NCBI RefSeq assembly: GCF_000424105.1 | Contig: NZ_AUJG01000005.1 | Location: 62,001-126,000, forward strand | Direction: 5' to 3' | Length of the DNA: 64,000 nucleotides | Source of the DNA: Lachnospira multipara ATCC 19207 | Lineage (GTDB): Bacteria; Bacillota; Clostridia; Lachnospirales; Lachnospiraceae | Shown: positions 48,208 to 57,177 of the stretch, one piece after another | Layout of the letters: each line of letters begins with the position of its first letter | Position numbering within the stretch: the first letter of the stretch is position 1 | The notes under the pieces: generated by a model | Told to the model about the DNA's origin: nothing | Seen by the model: only the letters and a program-made list of their open reading frames with translations | Databases searched by the model: none | Position numbers and translations under genes: made by a program

Positions 48208-50169
48208 ATGATACTTTCAGTGAACAATCTAAGCAAGTCTTTTGCTACAGATGTGATTATAAAGGACTGTACTTTTAATATAGAGGATCATGAGAAGGCT
48301 GCCATCATTGGCATTAATGGTGCTGGTAAGTCTACTTTACTTAAGATGATCGTTGGCGAGGAGCCTCTTGATAGTGGTTTAGTTACACTATCAAAGGGCA
48401 AGACACTTGCTTACCTTGCTCAGCAGCAGGAACTTAATTCGGGTAAAAGTATTTATGATGAATTGCTTGAGGTTAAGCAGTATGTCATTGATATGGAAAC
48501 TGAGCTTCGTGACATTGAATCAAGGATGGGAAGCACTAAGGGCGAGGAACTTGACGCCCTACTTAATAAATATAACAGCTTAAATCAGAAGTTTGAAATG
48601 GCCAACGGTTATGCCTACAAGTCAGAAATCGTGGGTGTTTTAAAGGGTTTAGGTTTTAGTGAAGAAGACTTTAGTCTTAATGTAAATACTCTATCCGGTG
48701 GTCAAAAAACTAGAGTTGCCCTTGGTAAAATTCTTCTTTCAAGTCCAGATATTATCTTACTTGATGAGCCTACTAACCACTTGGATATGGAGTCTATTGC
48801 ATGGCTTGAAAACTACTTACTTAACTACAACGGCGCTGTAGTTTTAGTTTCTCATGATAGATATTTCCTTGATAAGATTGTATCTAAGGTTATTGAGATA
48901 GACCAAGGAGTTGTGACTACATTTTCAGGAAACTATACAGATTACGCAGCAAAGAAGGCGGTCCTTCGTAACATGAAGTTAAAGGAATACCTAAATCAGC
49001 AGCGTGACATCAAGCATCAGGAGGCGGTTATTACTAAACTTAAGCAGTTTAACCGTGAGAAATCCATTAAGAGAGCGGAATCTCGTGAGAAAATGCTTGA
49101 TAAAATCGAGGTTATAGAAAAACCCACAGAAATCGATGACAAGATGAAGATTAAGCTAGAGCCTCAGGTTATAAGCGGTAATGACGTACTTACAATTGAA
49201 GGTCTAACTAAGTCTTTTGATAACGTGACTTTATTTAAGAATTTAGATTTAGAAATTAAGAGAGGCGAGCGCGTGGCACTTATTGGTAACAACGGTACTG
49301 GTAAGACTACTATTCTTCGTCTTATAAATGGCCTTATACCGGCAGATTCAGGCACAATCATGCTTGGCTCAAAAGTGGAAATTGGTTATTACGATCAGGA
49401 ACACCACGTCCTTGACCCTGATAAGACTTTATTTGAGGAAATTAGTGATGCTTATCCGGACCTTAATAACACTAAGATTCGTAACACCCTTGCTGCTTTC
49501 CTCTTTACAGGAGACGACGTATTTAAGTATATTCGTGACTTATCTGGTGGAGAGAGAGGACGAGTTTCCCTTGCAAAGCTTATGCTTTCAAATGCTAACC
49601 TACTTATTCTTGATGAACCTACTAACCATTTGGACATTGTATCTAAGGAGATTCTTGAAAATGCCCTAAATAGCTACACTGGAACAGTTCTCTACGTTTC
49701 TCATGATAGATATTTTATTAATACTACTGCTACAAGAATCGTGGAACTTACTAATAAAACTACCGTTAATTACATTGGTAATTACGATTATTACCTAGAA
49801 AAGAAGGACATTTTAACAGCTGCCGCAGTGGATGAGGCCTTAAAAAATGACCCTAGTCTTCTAGATAGCCCTAAACAAGCGACAGCTACTGCATCCACTA
49901 GTAATTCAAACACTAATTCTAAGGAAGAATGGAAACTTTCAAGAGAAGAGCAAAATCGTCTTAAAAAGGCTAAGAATGAACTCAAAAAAGTGGAGGCAAA
50001 AATCGAAGAATTAGAGGAAAAAATAAAAAAATTAGACGAAGAGTACGCAGATCCTAGCATTGCAAGTAACACTGGTAGATTGATGGAGATACATAAGGAG
50101 AAATCCAGTGTTGAAGCGGATTTGAACGACCTCTATGAAAAATGGGAAACTCTTTCTGAGAGTATATAA
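48208..50169 (+). CDS. ABC-F family ATPase
   Basis: 653 residues; start ATG at 48208 with GGAGG five bases upstream (an in-frame TTG at 48196 overlaps that site). Two ATP-binding cassettes (about 1-250 and 315-535) with Walker A GINGAGKST and GNNGTGKTT, signatures LSGGQKTR and LSGGERGR, Walker B LLDEPTNHLD and LILDEPTNHLD, an interdomain linker rich in charges, and a C-terminal coiled coil (about 575-650). No membrane part. ABC-F proteins act on the ribosome as translation factors or as antibiotic-protection proteins; the coiled-coil tail is like YfmR/Uup housekeeping members. Confidence 0.92.
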   Translation: MILSVNNLSKSFATDVIIKDCTFNIEDHEKAAIIGINGAGKSTLLKMIVGEEPLDSGLVTLSKGKTLAYLAQQQELNSGKSIYDELLEVKQYVIDMETELRDIESRMGSTKGEELDALLNKYNSLNQKFEMANGYAYKSEIVGVLKGLGFSEEDFSLNVNTLSGGQKTRVALGKILLSSPDIILLDEPTNHLDMESIAWLENYLLNYNGAVVLVSHDRYFLDKIVSKVIEIDQGVVTTFSGNYTDYAAKKAVLRNMKLKEYLNQQRDIKHQEAVITKLKQFNREKSIKRAESREKMLDKIEVIEKPTEIDDKMKIKLEPQVISGNDVLTIEGLTKSFDNVTLFKNLDLEIKRGERVALIGNNGTGKTTILRLINGLIPADSGTIMLGSKVEIGYYDQEHHVLDPDKTLFEEISDAYPDLNNTKIRNTLAAFLFTGDDVFKYIRDLSGGERGRVSLAKLMLSNANLLILDEPTNHLDIVSKEILENALNSYTGTVLYVSHDRYFINTTATRIVELTNKTTVNYIGNYDYYLEKKDILTAAAVDEALKNDPSLLDSPKQATATASTSNSNTNSKEEWKLSREEQNRLKKAKNELKKVEAKIEELEEKIKKLDEEYADPSIASNTGRLMEIHKEKSSVEADLNDLYEKWETLSESI

Positions 50170-50214
50170 TTCTCGATAAATCCCATAAAATCGGCATTTT
50201 TCAAGTTAAAAATG

Positions 50215-50243
50215 TTGACAAGATAAAAAAATCGTAGTATAAA
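50215..50243 (+). promoter_or_regulatory. hup promoter
   Basis: TTGACA (50215-50220), 17-base spacer, TATAAA (50238-50243), 50 bases before the ATG. Confidence 0.85.
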
Positions 50244-50292
50244 TGATTTATAATTATTAAAACTTAATAATCTTAAGGAGGAAATAGTTTTT

Positions 50293-50583
50293 ATGAACAA
50301 GACAGAATTAGTTGCTGCTATCGCAGAAAAGGCTGAACTTTCAAAGAAGGATTCAGAGAAGGCTCTTAAGGCTTTTGTAGAAACAGTATCTGAAGAACTT
50401 AAGAAGGGTGAGAAGATCCAGTTAGTTGGTTTCGGTACTTTCGAAGTTGTTGAAAGAGCTGCTAGAACAGGTAAGAATCCTCAGACAGGTAAGTCTATTA
50501 AGATTCCTGCTTCTAAGGCACCTAAGTTCAAGGCTGGTAAGGGCTTAAAGGAAACAGTTAACGCTGGCAAGAAGAAGAAGTAA
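50293..50583 (+). CDS. hup: HU family DNA-binding protein
   Basis: 96 residues, histone-like, dimeric, bends DNA. Opens MNKTELVAAIAEKAELSKKD; contains GFGTFEVVERAARTGKNPQTG, the DNA-clasping arm, and a Lys-rich end. AAGGAGG precedes the ATG. Strong promoter and terminator. Confidence 0.97.
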   Translation: MNKTELVAAIAEKAELSKKDSEKALKAFVETVSEELKKGEKIQLVGFGTFEVVERAARTGKNPQTGKSIKIPASKAPKFKAGKGLKETVNAGKKKK

Positions 50584-50628
50584 TTCACCTTTTGCAGACA
50601 CTAATTGTTTACGAACAATGTAAGGAAA

Positions 50629-50662
50629 AGACTACATTCATTGCGAATGTAGTCTTTTTTTT
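50629..50662 (+). terminator. hup terminator
   Basis: Perfect stem AGACTACATTC/GAATGTAGTCT (50629-50639, 50645-50655) followed by T8. Confidence 0.9.
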
Positions 50663-50784
50663 AATTTTATCCTACTTTTTAGTTTCCGTTTTCTTTCTAG
50701 AATTTATATTTAGTTTATACTCTTTCATACTTTCTTCAGCTCTTTGTCAAATCACGTTCACAAAATCACGATATTATATTTTCA

Positions 50785-50993
50785 GAGTTAAGGGAGAAGT
50801 TAATAACTCTCCCTAATATATTAACTTCTTATACATAACTTAACTCAAAATCTTTTTCATAAATTAACGACTAACCTTCCTCCCCCTACGAGGTTAGTCT
50901 AGCGGATTACATTTCCCTAATGTGTGATCCCCTCCCTCATTAAATTTTTTTATAAATGTAAAAAGTAGAACCCCGACGGGTTCTTCTTTTTTT
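50785..50993 (+). ncRNA. Candidate small RNA with C-rich loops
   Basis: Between hup and the CYTH gene three stems each present a C-rich loop. Stem 1: GAGTTAA/TTAACTC (50785-50791, 50840-50846) outside GAAGTTAA/TTAACTTC (50796-50803, 50821-50828), loop with CTCTCCCT; an alternative AGGGAG/CTCCCT pair competes. Stem 2: GACTAACCT/AGGTTAGTC (50869-50877, 50891-50899), loop TCCTCCCCCTACG. Stem 3: GGATTACAT with ATGTGTGATCC-type pairing (50904-50912, 50922-50930), loop TTCCCTAAT, then CCCCTCCCTC. A strong terminator ends it. CU-rich exposed loops in Gram-positive sRNAs pair with ribosome binding sites. No clear promoter; a CYTH/CLC leader is the alternative. Confidence 0.55.
50967..50993 (+). terminator. 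Terminator of the candidate small RNA
   Basis: Stem AGAACCC/GGGTTCT (50967-50973, 50978-50984) with loop CGAC, then TCTTTTTTT. Confidence 0.85.
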
Positions 50994-51002
50994 GCCCTAA
51001 AT

Positions 51003-51031
51003 TTGAAAAATCCCTGTATATATGTTAAATT
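51003..51031 (+). promoter_or_regulatory. Possible promoter of the CYTH-CLC pair
   Basis: TTGAAA (51003-51008), 17-base spacer, TAAATT (51026-51031), downstream of the sRNA terminator and 35 bases before the CYTH ATG. It would let CYTH/CLC be expressed independently of the preceding transcript. Confidence 0.4.
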
Positions 51032-51065
51032 AAGATGTATTGTATACAAAAATTCGAGGTGTAAT

Positions 51066-51554
51066 ATGGGTGTAGAAATTGAACGTAAATTTTTAGTATC
51101 AGGAATTCCTGAGGATCTAACTAAATACAAGTGTCGACAGATTGAACAGGGCTATTTAAATACTAACCCCGTTGTTCGTGTACGACAGGATAATGATGAA
51201 TTTTACCTAACCTACAAGGGCAAGGGTAAGATGAATAGAGAAGAATATAACCTTCCCTTAAATGAAGAAGCTTATAAGAATCTAATTAAGAAGGCTGACG
51301 GTAATATTATTACTAAGAAGCGCTATGAAATTCCTGATGGAAAGGGTTATACTGTTGAGCTTGATATATTTGAGGGTAAATTTGACGGCGTAGTTTTAGC
51401 AGAAGTGGAATTCCCTAATTTAGAGGAATGCAACTCCTATACTGCTCCGGATTGGTTTATTAAAGACGTCACTAATGATAAGAACTATCATAACAGCCGC
51501 ATGAGTGTTATGACAGAAGAAGATATTAAGGAATTAATTAATGTTAGTTTATAA
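51066..51554 (+). CDS. CYTH-domain phosphatase/triphosphatase-like protein
   Basis: 162 residues; ATG at 51066 with GAGGTG upstream. The triphosphate-tunnel signature EIERKF (4-9) begins the protein, and the alternating basic/acidic strands follow (VVRVRQD, EFYLTYKGKG, ITKKRYEI, YTVELDIFEG, LAEVEF). These tunnel metalloenzymes hydrolyse inorganic triphosphate or thiamine triphosphate; the exact substrate is not determined. It is followed 11 bases later by the CLC gene. Confidence 0.9.
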   Translation: MGVEIERKFLVSGIPEDLTKYKCRQIEQGYLNTNPVVRVRQDNDEFYLTYKGKGKMNREEYNLPLNEEAYKNLIKKADGNIITKKRYEIPDGKGYTVELDIFEGKFDGVVLAEVEFPNLEECNSYTAPDWFIKDVTNDKNYHNSRMSVMTEEDIKELINVSL

Positions 51555-51565
51555 GGGAGAGTAAA

Positions 51566-52834
51566 ATGGACTTATCACGAGAATCAATTCAAGAGACCAT
51601 GCAAAGGTTTAAAAATGCAACACTTACGCTTATTAAATGGCTACTTTGTGCCAGCTTTAGCGGTATAACCATAGGTTTTATTGGATCGGTTTTCAACCTT
51701 CTTTTAGGAAAGGTCACTAATATTAGAATAGCAAATCCTAATCTTTTATTTTTGCTACCAATTGGTGGTTTAGTTATCATTTTCTTATATAGAATCGTTG
51801 GCGAGGGCGGAAATAAGGGTACAAACCTTGTTATTACTGCCATTCAGTCAAGTGAGGAGGTGCCTGCAAAGGTTGCTCCCCTAATTATTATTTCAACTTT
51901 AATCACTCACCTATTTGGTGGTTCTGCAGGTAGAGAGGGTGCTGCCCTTCAGGTCGGCGCTTCTCTTGGAAATTTCCTTGGAAAGGCTTTTAAATTTGAT
52001 GATAAAGATAGACGTATCATGATTATGTGTGGCATGAGCGCATGTTTCTCGGCTCTTTTTGGTACGCCTATTGCCGCTGCAATATTTTCCATGGAAGTTA
52101 TTAGTGTAGGTATTATGTACTACGCAGCCCTTGTGCCATGCGTAGTTGCAGCACTTATTGCTCAAAAAATTGCCTCACTATTTAAGATTGCAGGTACTGC
52201 CTTTACAGTAGATGAGTTTGTTTCTTTTAATGCCTTAAACGGCACTAAATTCGTTATTTTAGCTATATGCTTTGCTCTAGCAAGTATTCTTTTATGCCTG
52301 TGCTTACACGGAGCTAATAAGCTTTATAGCAAATACATTCCAAACCAGTATATTCGTGTCTTTGTGGCAGGTTTACTTGTAATCGCCCTTAGATACATTT
52401 TCAATACAACTAGCTTTCTTGGCGCTGGCGCAGACGTTATTGCTAACAGCTTTGTAGATTCGGCCGCTTGGTACGTTTTCCTTTTGAAAATCCTTTTCAC
52501 AGCCGTAACTCTTGGCGGTGGCTTTAAGGGTGGCGAAATCGTGCCTACTTTATTTGTTGGTGCTACTCTTGGTAGTTTCCTAGCTCCAATCTTTGGGCTT
52601 CCAGTGGCACTTTGCGCAGCTTGCGGCATGGTTTCAGTATTCTGTGGTGTAACTAACTGCCCTATTACATCTCTTATTCTTGCAATCGAGATGTTTGGTG
52701 CTGGTTCTATGAAGTATTGTATTCTTTGTATTGCACTTAGCTACTTGCTTTCAGGCTATTACAGTCTTTATAGCACACAGAAGATTATGTATTCAAAGTA
52801 TAAAACTGAGTTTGTAAATAAGAATACACACTAA
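51566..52834 (+). CDS. CLC family anion transporter
   Basis: 422 residues, about 10-12 membrane segments. CLC signatures: GREG (122-125, in GGSAGREGAALQVG) with the gating-glutamate position, and GGGFKGGEIVPTLFVGATLG. The first anion-site motif is GTNLV (85-89) instead of the GSGIP of chloride exchangers, which is closer to the fluoride-type (EriC-F/CLC-F) clade. So fluoride export is plausible, chloride transport possible. AAGGGAGAG precedes the ATG; probably cotranscribed with the CYTH gene. No fluoride riboswitch upstream. Confidence 0.85.
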   Translation: MDLSRESIQETMQRFKNATLTLIKWLLCASFSGITIGFIGSVFNLLLGKVTNIRIANPNLLFLLPIGGLVIIFLYRIVGEGGNKGTNLVITAIQSSEEVPAKVAPLIIISTLITHLFGGSAGREGAALQVGASLGNFLGKAFKFDDKDRRIMIMCGMSACFSALFGTPIAAAIFSMEVISVGIMYYAALVPCVVAALIAQKIASLFKIAGTAFTVDEFVSFNALNGTKFVILAICFALASILLCLCLHGANKLYSKYIPNQYIRVFVAGLLVIALRYIFNTTSFLGAGADVIANSFVDSAAWYVFLLKILFTAVTLGGGFKGGEIVPTLFVGATLGSFLAPIFGLPVALCAACGMVSVFCGVTNCPITSLILAIEMFGAGSMKYCILCIALSYLLSGYYSLYSTQKIMYSKYKTEFVNKNTH

Positions 52835-52837
52835 CTA

Positions 52838-52882
52838 AATTAAGTTATGTTGAATTAAATTATGTCGAATTAAGTTATGTTG
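52838..52882 (+). repeat. 15-bp direct repeats before recJ
   Basis: Three 15-base units, AATTAAGTTATGTTG at 52838 and 52868 with AATTAAATTATGTCG between, plus a fading fourth. They fill most of the short gap between CLC and recJ. Confidence 0.75.
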
Positions 52883-52920
52883 TATTAAGATGAACAAACT
52901 TCAGAAATCGAGGTTAAAAT

Positions 52921-54657
52921 ATGAGCATTTGGAGGGTTTTTGGAAAGAAAGCCAACTTTAATGAAATAGCTAATAAATATAGCATAGATCAGGTTACTGC
53001 TAGAATTATCAGGAATCGAAACATGATTAGTGACGAGGATTTTAACATGTATCTACGTCCTGATTTATCTAGATTACACGATCCATTTTCCATGAAGGAT
53101 ATAACTAAAGCTTGCGACATCCTTTTAGATAAAATTGATAATAAAAAATCTATTCGAATCATTGGCGACTACGATATCGACGGCATCTGCTCTATAACTA
53201 TTCTTTATAAGGGTCTTAAAAGAGCGGGGGCGATTGTGGATTACGTAGTGCCTCATAGAATTCATGATGGTTACGGAATTAATGAGAGACTTATTGATGA
53301 GGCTTACGAAGATGGCATTGACACTATCATTACTTGTGATAACGGTATTGCTGCCATCGAGCAGGTTAAGCACGCTAAAAGCCTTGGTATGACCATAATT
53401 ATTACAGATCACCACGACATTCCTTTTGAGATGCAGGGTGAAGAGAAAATTTATACAATTCCTGAGGCAGATGCCTGCGTTAATCCAAAGCAGGCAGATT
53501 GTCCTTATCCATTTAAGGGTTTGTGCGGCGCTGTGGTGGCATATAAGCTCATACAGGTGCTTTACGCTAAAATTAACGCAATAGATGAAGGTAAATATAA
53601 AGCCCTTTATAGCCGTGATTTGGACGATTTCCTAGAGTTTGCTGCTATTGCCACTGTGGGAGATGTTATGGATTTGATTAACGAGAATAGAGTTATAGTT
53701 AAATACGGCCTTGCCCACATAGCAAATACACCAAATCTTGGTCTATCATCCCTTATAGAGCTTTGCGAGCTAGATAAATCTCACATTAGTTCTTATCACA
53801 TAGGCTTTATTATTGGCCCTTGTCTTAACGCTTCCGGCCGCTTAGAGAGTGCAGAGCTTGCTATAAAAATGTTACTCTCCACAAGCGAAAACGAAGCTAA
53901 GGAATATGCAAAAGAGCTTAAGGCTCTTAATGATGAACGTAAGGATTTAACTGATTCAGAAGCTTCTAAGGCCTTTGAGATGGTGGATAATACAAGTTTA
54001 AAGGACGATAAGGTTTTAGTCGTTTATCTTGAAAATTGCCACGAATCCATTGCAGGTATTATTGCCGGTAGAGTGCGTGAGCGTTACTATAAGCCATCTA
54101 TCGTCATCACAAAGTCAGAAGACGGCTTAAAGGGTTCTGGCCGCTCAATTGAGGGCTATAACATGTTTGAAGAGATATCTAAGGTAAAGTCACTTCTTAC
54201 TAAATTTGGTGGTCATCCAATGGCTGCAGGTCTTTCCTTAAAAGAGGAAAATCTAGAGGAATTTAGAGCTGCCTTAAATAGAGAACAGACACTAACTAAG
54301 GATGATTTAACTCCTAAGATTTGGATTGATGTTGCCATGCCTGTGGACTATGTAACTATGGAGCTTGTAAAGGAATTTGAGATTCTAGAGCCCTTTGGTA
54401 AAGGCAATGAAAAGCCTGTATTTGCAGACAGAAACCTAAAGGTAATTAGAGCTAATCTTATTGGTAAGAATAAAAATGTACTTAAGATGCAGCTTCAGTC
54501 TTCATACGGAAAAATCATTGAAGCTATTAAATTTAAGGTGGAAGAAGATGAACTTCCTGCCATCGGAAGTATTATTAAGATTATTTACTACCCGGATATC
54601 AATGAATTTAGAGGAAATAAGAGTTTACAGTTTATTGTAAATGAAATAGACTATTAA
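52921..54657 (+). CDS. recJ: Single-stranded-DNA-specific exonuclease RecJ
   Basis: 578 residues, DHH phosphoesterase with motif I DYDIDG (83-88), DHH (about 161-163), the DHHA1 domain with SGRSIEGYN and FGGHPMAAG, and a C-terminal OB fold. It degrades 5'-ended ssDNA in recombination and repair. Starts after GAGGTTAAAAT. Length is normal for the short bacterial type. Confidence 0.92.
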   Translation: MSIWRVFGKKANFNEIANKYSIDQVTARIIRNRNMISDEDFNMYLRPDLSRLHDPFSMKDITKACDILLDKIDNKKSIRIIGDYDIDGICSITILYKGLKRAGAIVDYVVPHRIHDGYGINERLIDEAYEDGIDTIITCDNGIAAIEQVKHAKSLGMTIIITDHHDIPFEMQGEEKIYTIPEADACVNPKQADCPYPFKGLCGAVVAYKLIQVLYAKINAIDEGKYKALYSRDLDDFLEFAAIATVGDVMDLINENRVIVKYGLAHIANTPNLGLSSLIELCELDKSHISSYHIGFIIGPCLNASGRLESAELAIKMLLSTSENEAKEYAKELKALNDERKDLTDSEASKAFEMVDNTSLKDDKVLVVYLENCHESIAGIIAGRVRERYYKPSIVITKSEDGLKGSGRSIEGYNMFEEISKVKSLLTKFGGHPMAAGLSLKEENLEEFRAALNREQTLTKDDLTPKIWIDVAMPVDYVTMELVKEFEILEPFGKGNEKPVFADRNLKVIRANLIGKNKNVLKMQLQSSYGKIIEAIKFKVEEDELPAIGSIIKIIYYPDINEFRGNKSLQFIVNEIDY

Positions 54658-54711
54658 AATAGATTATTAATTTTGCATGTGTAATTAATAAACGCGTAAA
54701 GTAAGAAATTT

Positions 54712-54756
54712 AAAAGGCTTATGAAAATCTAAGATTTTCATAAGCCTTTATTTTAT
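54712..54756. terminator. Bidirectional terminator between recJ and secDF
   Basis: Perfect 18-bp stem AAAGGCTTATGAAAATCT/AGATTTTCATAAGCCTTT (54713-54730, 54732-54749) followed by ATTTTATTT on the plus strand; the minus strand tail is TTTAAATTT. Confidence 0.85.
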
Positions 54757-54798
54757 TTATATCTCATTGTTGTTTAATTTAACAAATTCACTATTTAG

Positions 54799-57048
54799 TT
54801 AAACCTGAGCGCCGTCTTCAAAGACCTTCTTCTTGTCTTCTTTCTTAACTTCGTTAACAACGCCTCTCTTCTTACCACCCATGATATACCAAAGAGCTGA
54901 TGTGATAAGAACAGATGAGAATGTACCAGCTAAGATACCAGCGATAAGTGGCATTGCGAATTCCTTAACTGATGAAACACCTAAAATTGCTAAGCAAACT
55001 AACATAATAAGTGTTGTAATTGTTGTATTTACTGTTCTTGTAAATGTATATGTAATTGATGAATTTACAAGTTCTGTAATATCTGTCTTTGAATTAGCTG
55101 TCTTTAATTGTTCTCTAATTCTATCAAAGATAATGATAGTACCGTTGATTGAGTAACCAACGATTGTAAGCATACAAGCAATAAATGTTGTACCTACTGT
55201 AATTCTTGTGAATGCATAGAATGCTAAAACTACTAATACATCATGAACTAAGGCAATAACAGCTGCAAGAGCAAACTTAAGATCCTTAAATCTGATGAAA
55301 ATGTAAATTAACATAAATACTGTAGCAAGTACAACTGAAAGAATAGCATTTCTTCTCATTGTAGAACTTACTGAACCTGTAATTGAATTAGATTCAACTG
55401 TTGAACCATCTTCAATTGGGAAGCTAGCAACTACCGCTTCTTCCATAGCTTCTCTCTGTTCCTGAGTAAGAGCTGTTGTCTTGAAGGCAACTGCTGTAGA
55501 ATCCTGAGTCTTTTGCTGCTGAACTTCTGTAACGCCTGTTGAATCCTTAATTACTGGAATAATATCTGACTCAATTGTTTCTGTGTCATATTCCTGTGCA
55601 AATTCAAATGTTGTTGTAGTACCACCAACGAACTCTAATGAGTAGTTGAAAGCACCATCGCCCATTCCTGAACGAACACCCATGCATACAAAGCCTGCAA
55701 CGATTACTACTAGAGCAATGATGAAAGCCTTAATTCTAAAGCCTAAGAAGTTAACTGTCTTCTTATGAACTGTCTTACCATATAATACTGGGCTCTTGCA
55801 ACCGAAGTTGTAAAGGAGCTTCATAATAATCTTAGTAATTACAAGTGATGTAAATACTGAAACGATATTAGAAATCATAAGTGTTGTAGCGAAGCCCTTA
55901 ACTGAACCTGTACCAAAGATGTAAAGAACGATACCAGCAATTAATGTTGTAACGTTACCATCAATGATAGCTGAAGCAGCCTTGCTATAACCTGCAAGAA
56001 TTGAGTTTTCAACACTCTTTCCTGCTGCAATTTCTTCTCTAATACGTGTATAAATAATTACGTTACCATCAACGGCCATACCAATACCTAAAATAATACC
56101 GGCAATACCTGGTAATGTAAGTGTTAAATCATAAACACTTAATAAGAATAAAACTAATGTTGTATAGATTGAAAGTGTAAGTGTTGCAACAACACCAGGT
56201 AATCTATAGATTACGATCATGAAGATACAAAGTAAAACTAAACCGATTACTGCTGCTACCATACTTGACTTAATTGCACTTGCACCAAGCTGTGGGCTAA
56301 CAATTGAAGAAGAAACTTCTTCAAGAGTTACAGGAACTGAACCAACTCTAATATAAGTTGCTAGGTTTTCTGCTGCCTCATAGCTTTCAATACCATTAAT
56401 TACTGCAGTTCCACCTGAAATTGCTGAATTTACTGTTGGAGCTGAAACAACTTCGCCATCAAATAAGATGTAAATGTAGCTGCCAACATTTTCAGAAGTT
56501 GCATTATAGAACTTTTCAGCACCTTCATCTGTAAATGTTAACTGAACACCATAAGGTGTAGATGAATCTGTATCTGTTGTATCTGTGTATGCCTGAGCAT
56601 TCTCAACATCATTACCTGTAAGTAATGTCTCATATTCACTACCCTGTGTAAATAATGAGTAGTTATCTGAGTCTAAGAATTCCAAAGAACCTGGAGTACC
56701 AAGTGCTGCAAGAATTTCATTTGCATCCTCTTCAGAGTTCTCACCTGTTGGAATTTCAACTGTTACTCTGTCATCGCCTTCACGATAAACATTAGATTCT
56801 GTAGAGTAGCTTTCTGCTCTCTGCTGTAACTTATAAATAGTATCTTCTACATCCTGAGTTGTATAATCCTCATCCTGTATCTCGTATGTGATACTAACAC
56901 CACCAGCAAGGTCAAGACCTAGACTGATATCTTCTACGCTTCCGTAGCCTTTTCCGTTCATACCAAATATTGCTGTTAAAATTAAACCTACAAGCAATAC
57001 TAGTACGATAGCACTGTAACATATCTTTTTAGCTAATCCGTATTTCAT
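54799..57048 (-). CDS. secDF: Protein translocase SecDF fusion
   Basis: 749 residues, SecD (about 1-420) and SecF (about 430-735) joined in one chain, as in Bacillus. Twelve membrane helices expected, with P1 extracytoplasmic domain after the first helix and P4 after the seventh. Markers: GLDLAGGVSITYEIQ at the start, and helix segments GIILGIGMAVDGNVIIYTRIREE and TIVGYSINGTIIIFDRIREQ, the RND-like proton-conducting regions. It aids Sec export and lies next to the SCIFF maturase, as in many Clostridia. Ribosome site GGGAGAG. Confidence 0.95.
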   Translation of the reverse strand: MKYGLAKKICYSAIVLVLLVGLILTAIFGMNGKGYGSVEDISLGLDLAGGVSITYEIQDEDYTTQDVEDTIYKLQQRAESYSTESNVYREGDDRVTVEIPTGENSEEDANEILAALGTPGSLEFLDSDNYSLFTQGSEYETLLTGNDVENAQAYTDTTDTDSSTPYGVQLTFTDEGAEKFYNATSENVGSYIYILFDGEVVSAPTVNSAISGGTAVINGIESYEAAENLATYIRVGSVPVTLEEVSSSIVSPQLGASAIKSSMVAAVIGLVLLCIFMIVIYRLPGVVATLTLSIYTTLVLFLLSVYDLTLTLPGIAGIILGIGMAVDGNVIIYTRIREEIAAGKSVENSILAGYSKAASAIIDGNVTTLIAGIVLYIFGTGSVKGFATTLMISNIVSVFTSLVITKIIMKLLYNFGCKSPVLYGKTVHKKTVNFLGFRIKAFIIALVVIVAGFVCMGVRSGMGDGAFNYSLEFVGGTTTTFEFAQEYDTETIESDIIPVIKDSTGVTEVQQQKTQDSTAVAFKTTALTQEQREAMEEAVVASFPIEDGSTVESNSITGSVSSTMRRNAILSVVLATVFMLIYIFIRFKDLKFALAAVIALVHDVLVVLAFYAFTRITVGTTFIACMLTIVGYSINGTIIIFDRIREQLKTANSKTDITELVNSSITYTFTRTVNTTITTLIMLVCLAILGVSSVKEFAMPLIAGILAGTFSSVLITSALWYIMGGKKRGVVNEVKKEDKKKVFEDGAQV

Positions 57049-57177
57049 GTTACATTCTCTCCCTTCAACATAAATAATTTCTTATTACAAAAAATGTCCC
57101 AAATTCGCGGTGAAACATTTATAAGAAATAAAGTGAAATACGCTAAAGATTAAAATCTCTAGCCAAAATGGTGATGA

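Noticed and set aside
50592-50816. Short plus-strand frame after hup
   Set aside because: It spans the hup terminator and lacks a ribosome site; the region is better explained by the terminator and RNA stems.
50994-51065. Fluoride riboswitch before the CYTH-CLC genes
   Set aside because: The conserved GGNGAUGG and pseudoknot segments of that class are not present in 50785-51065.
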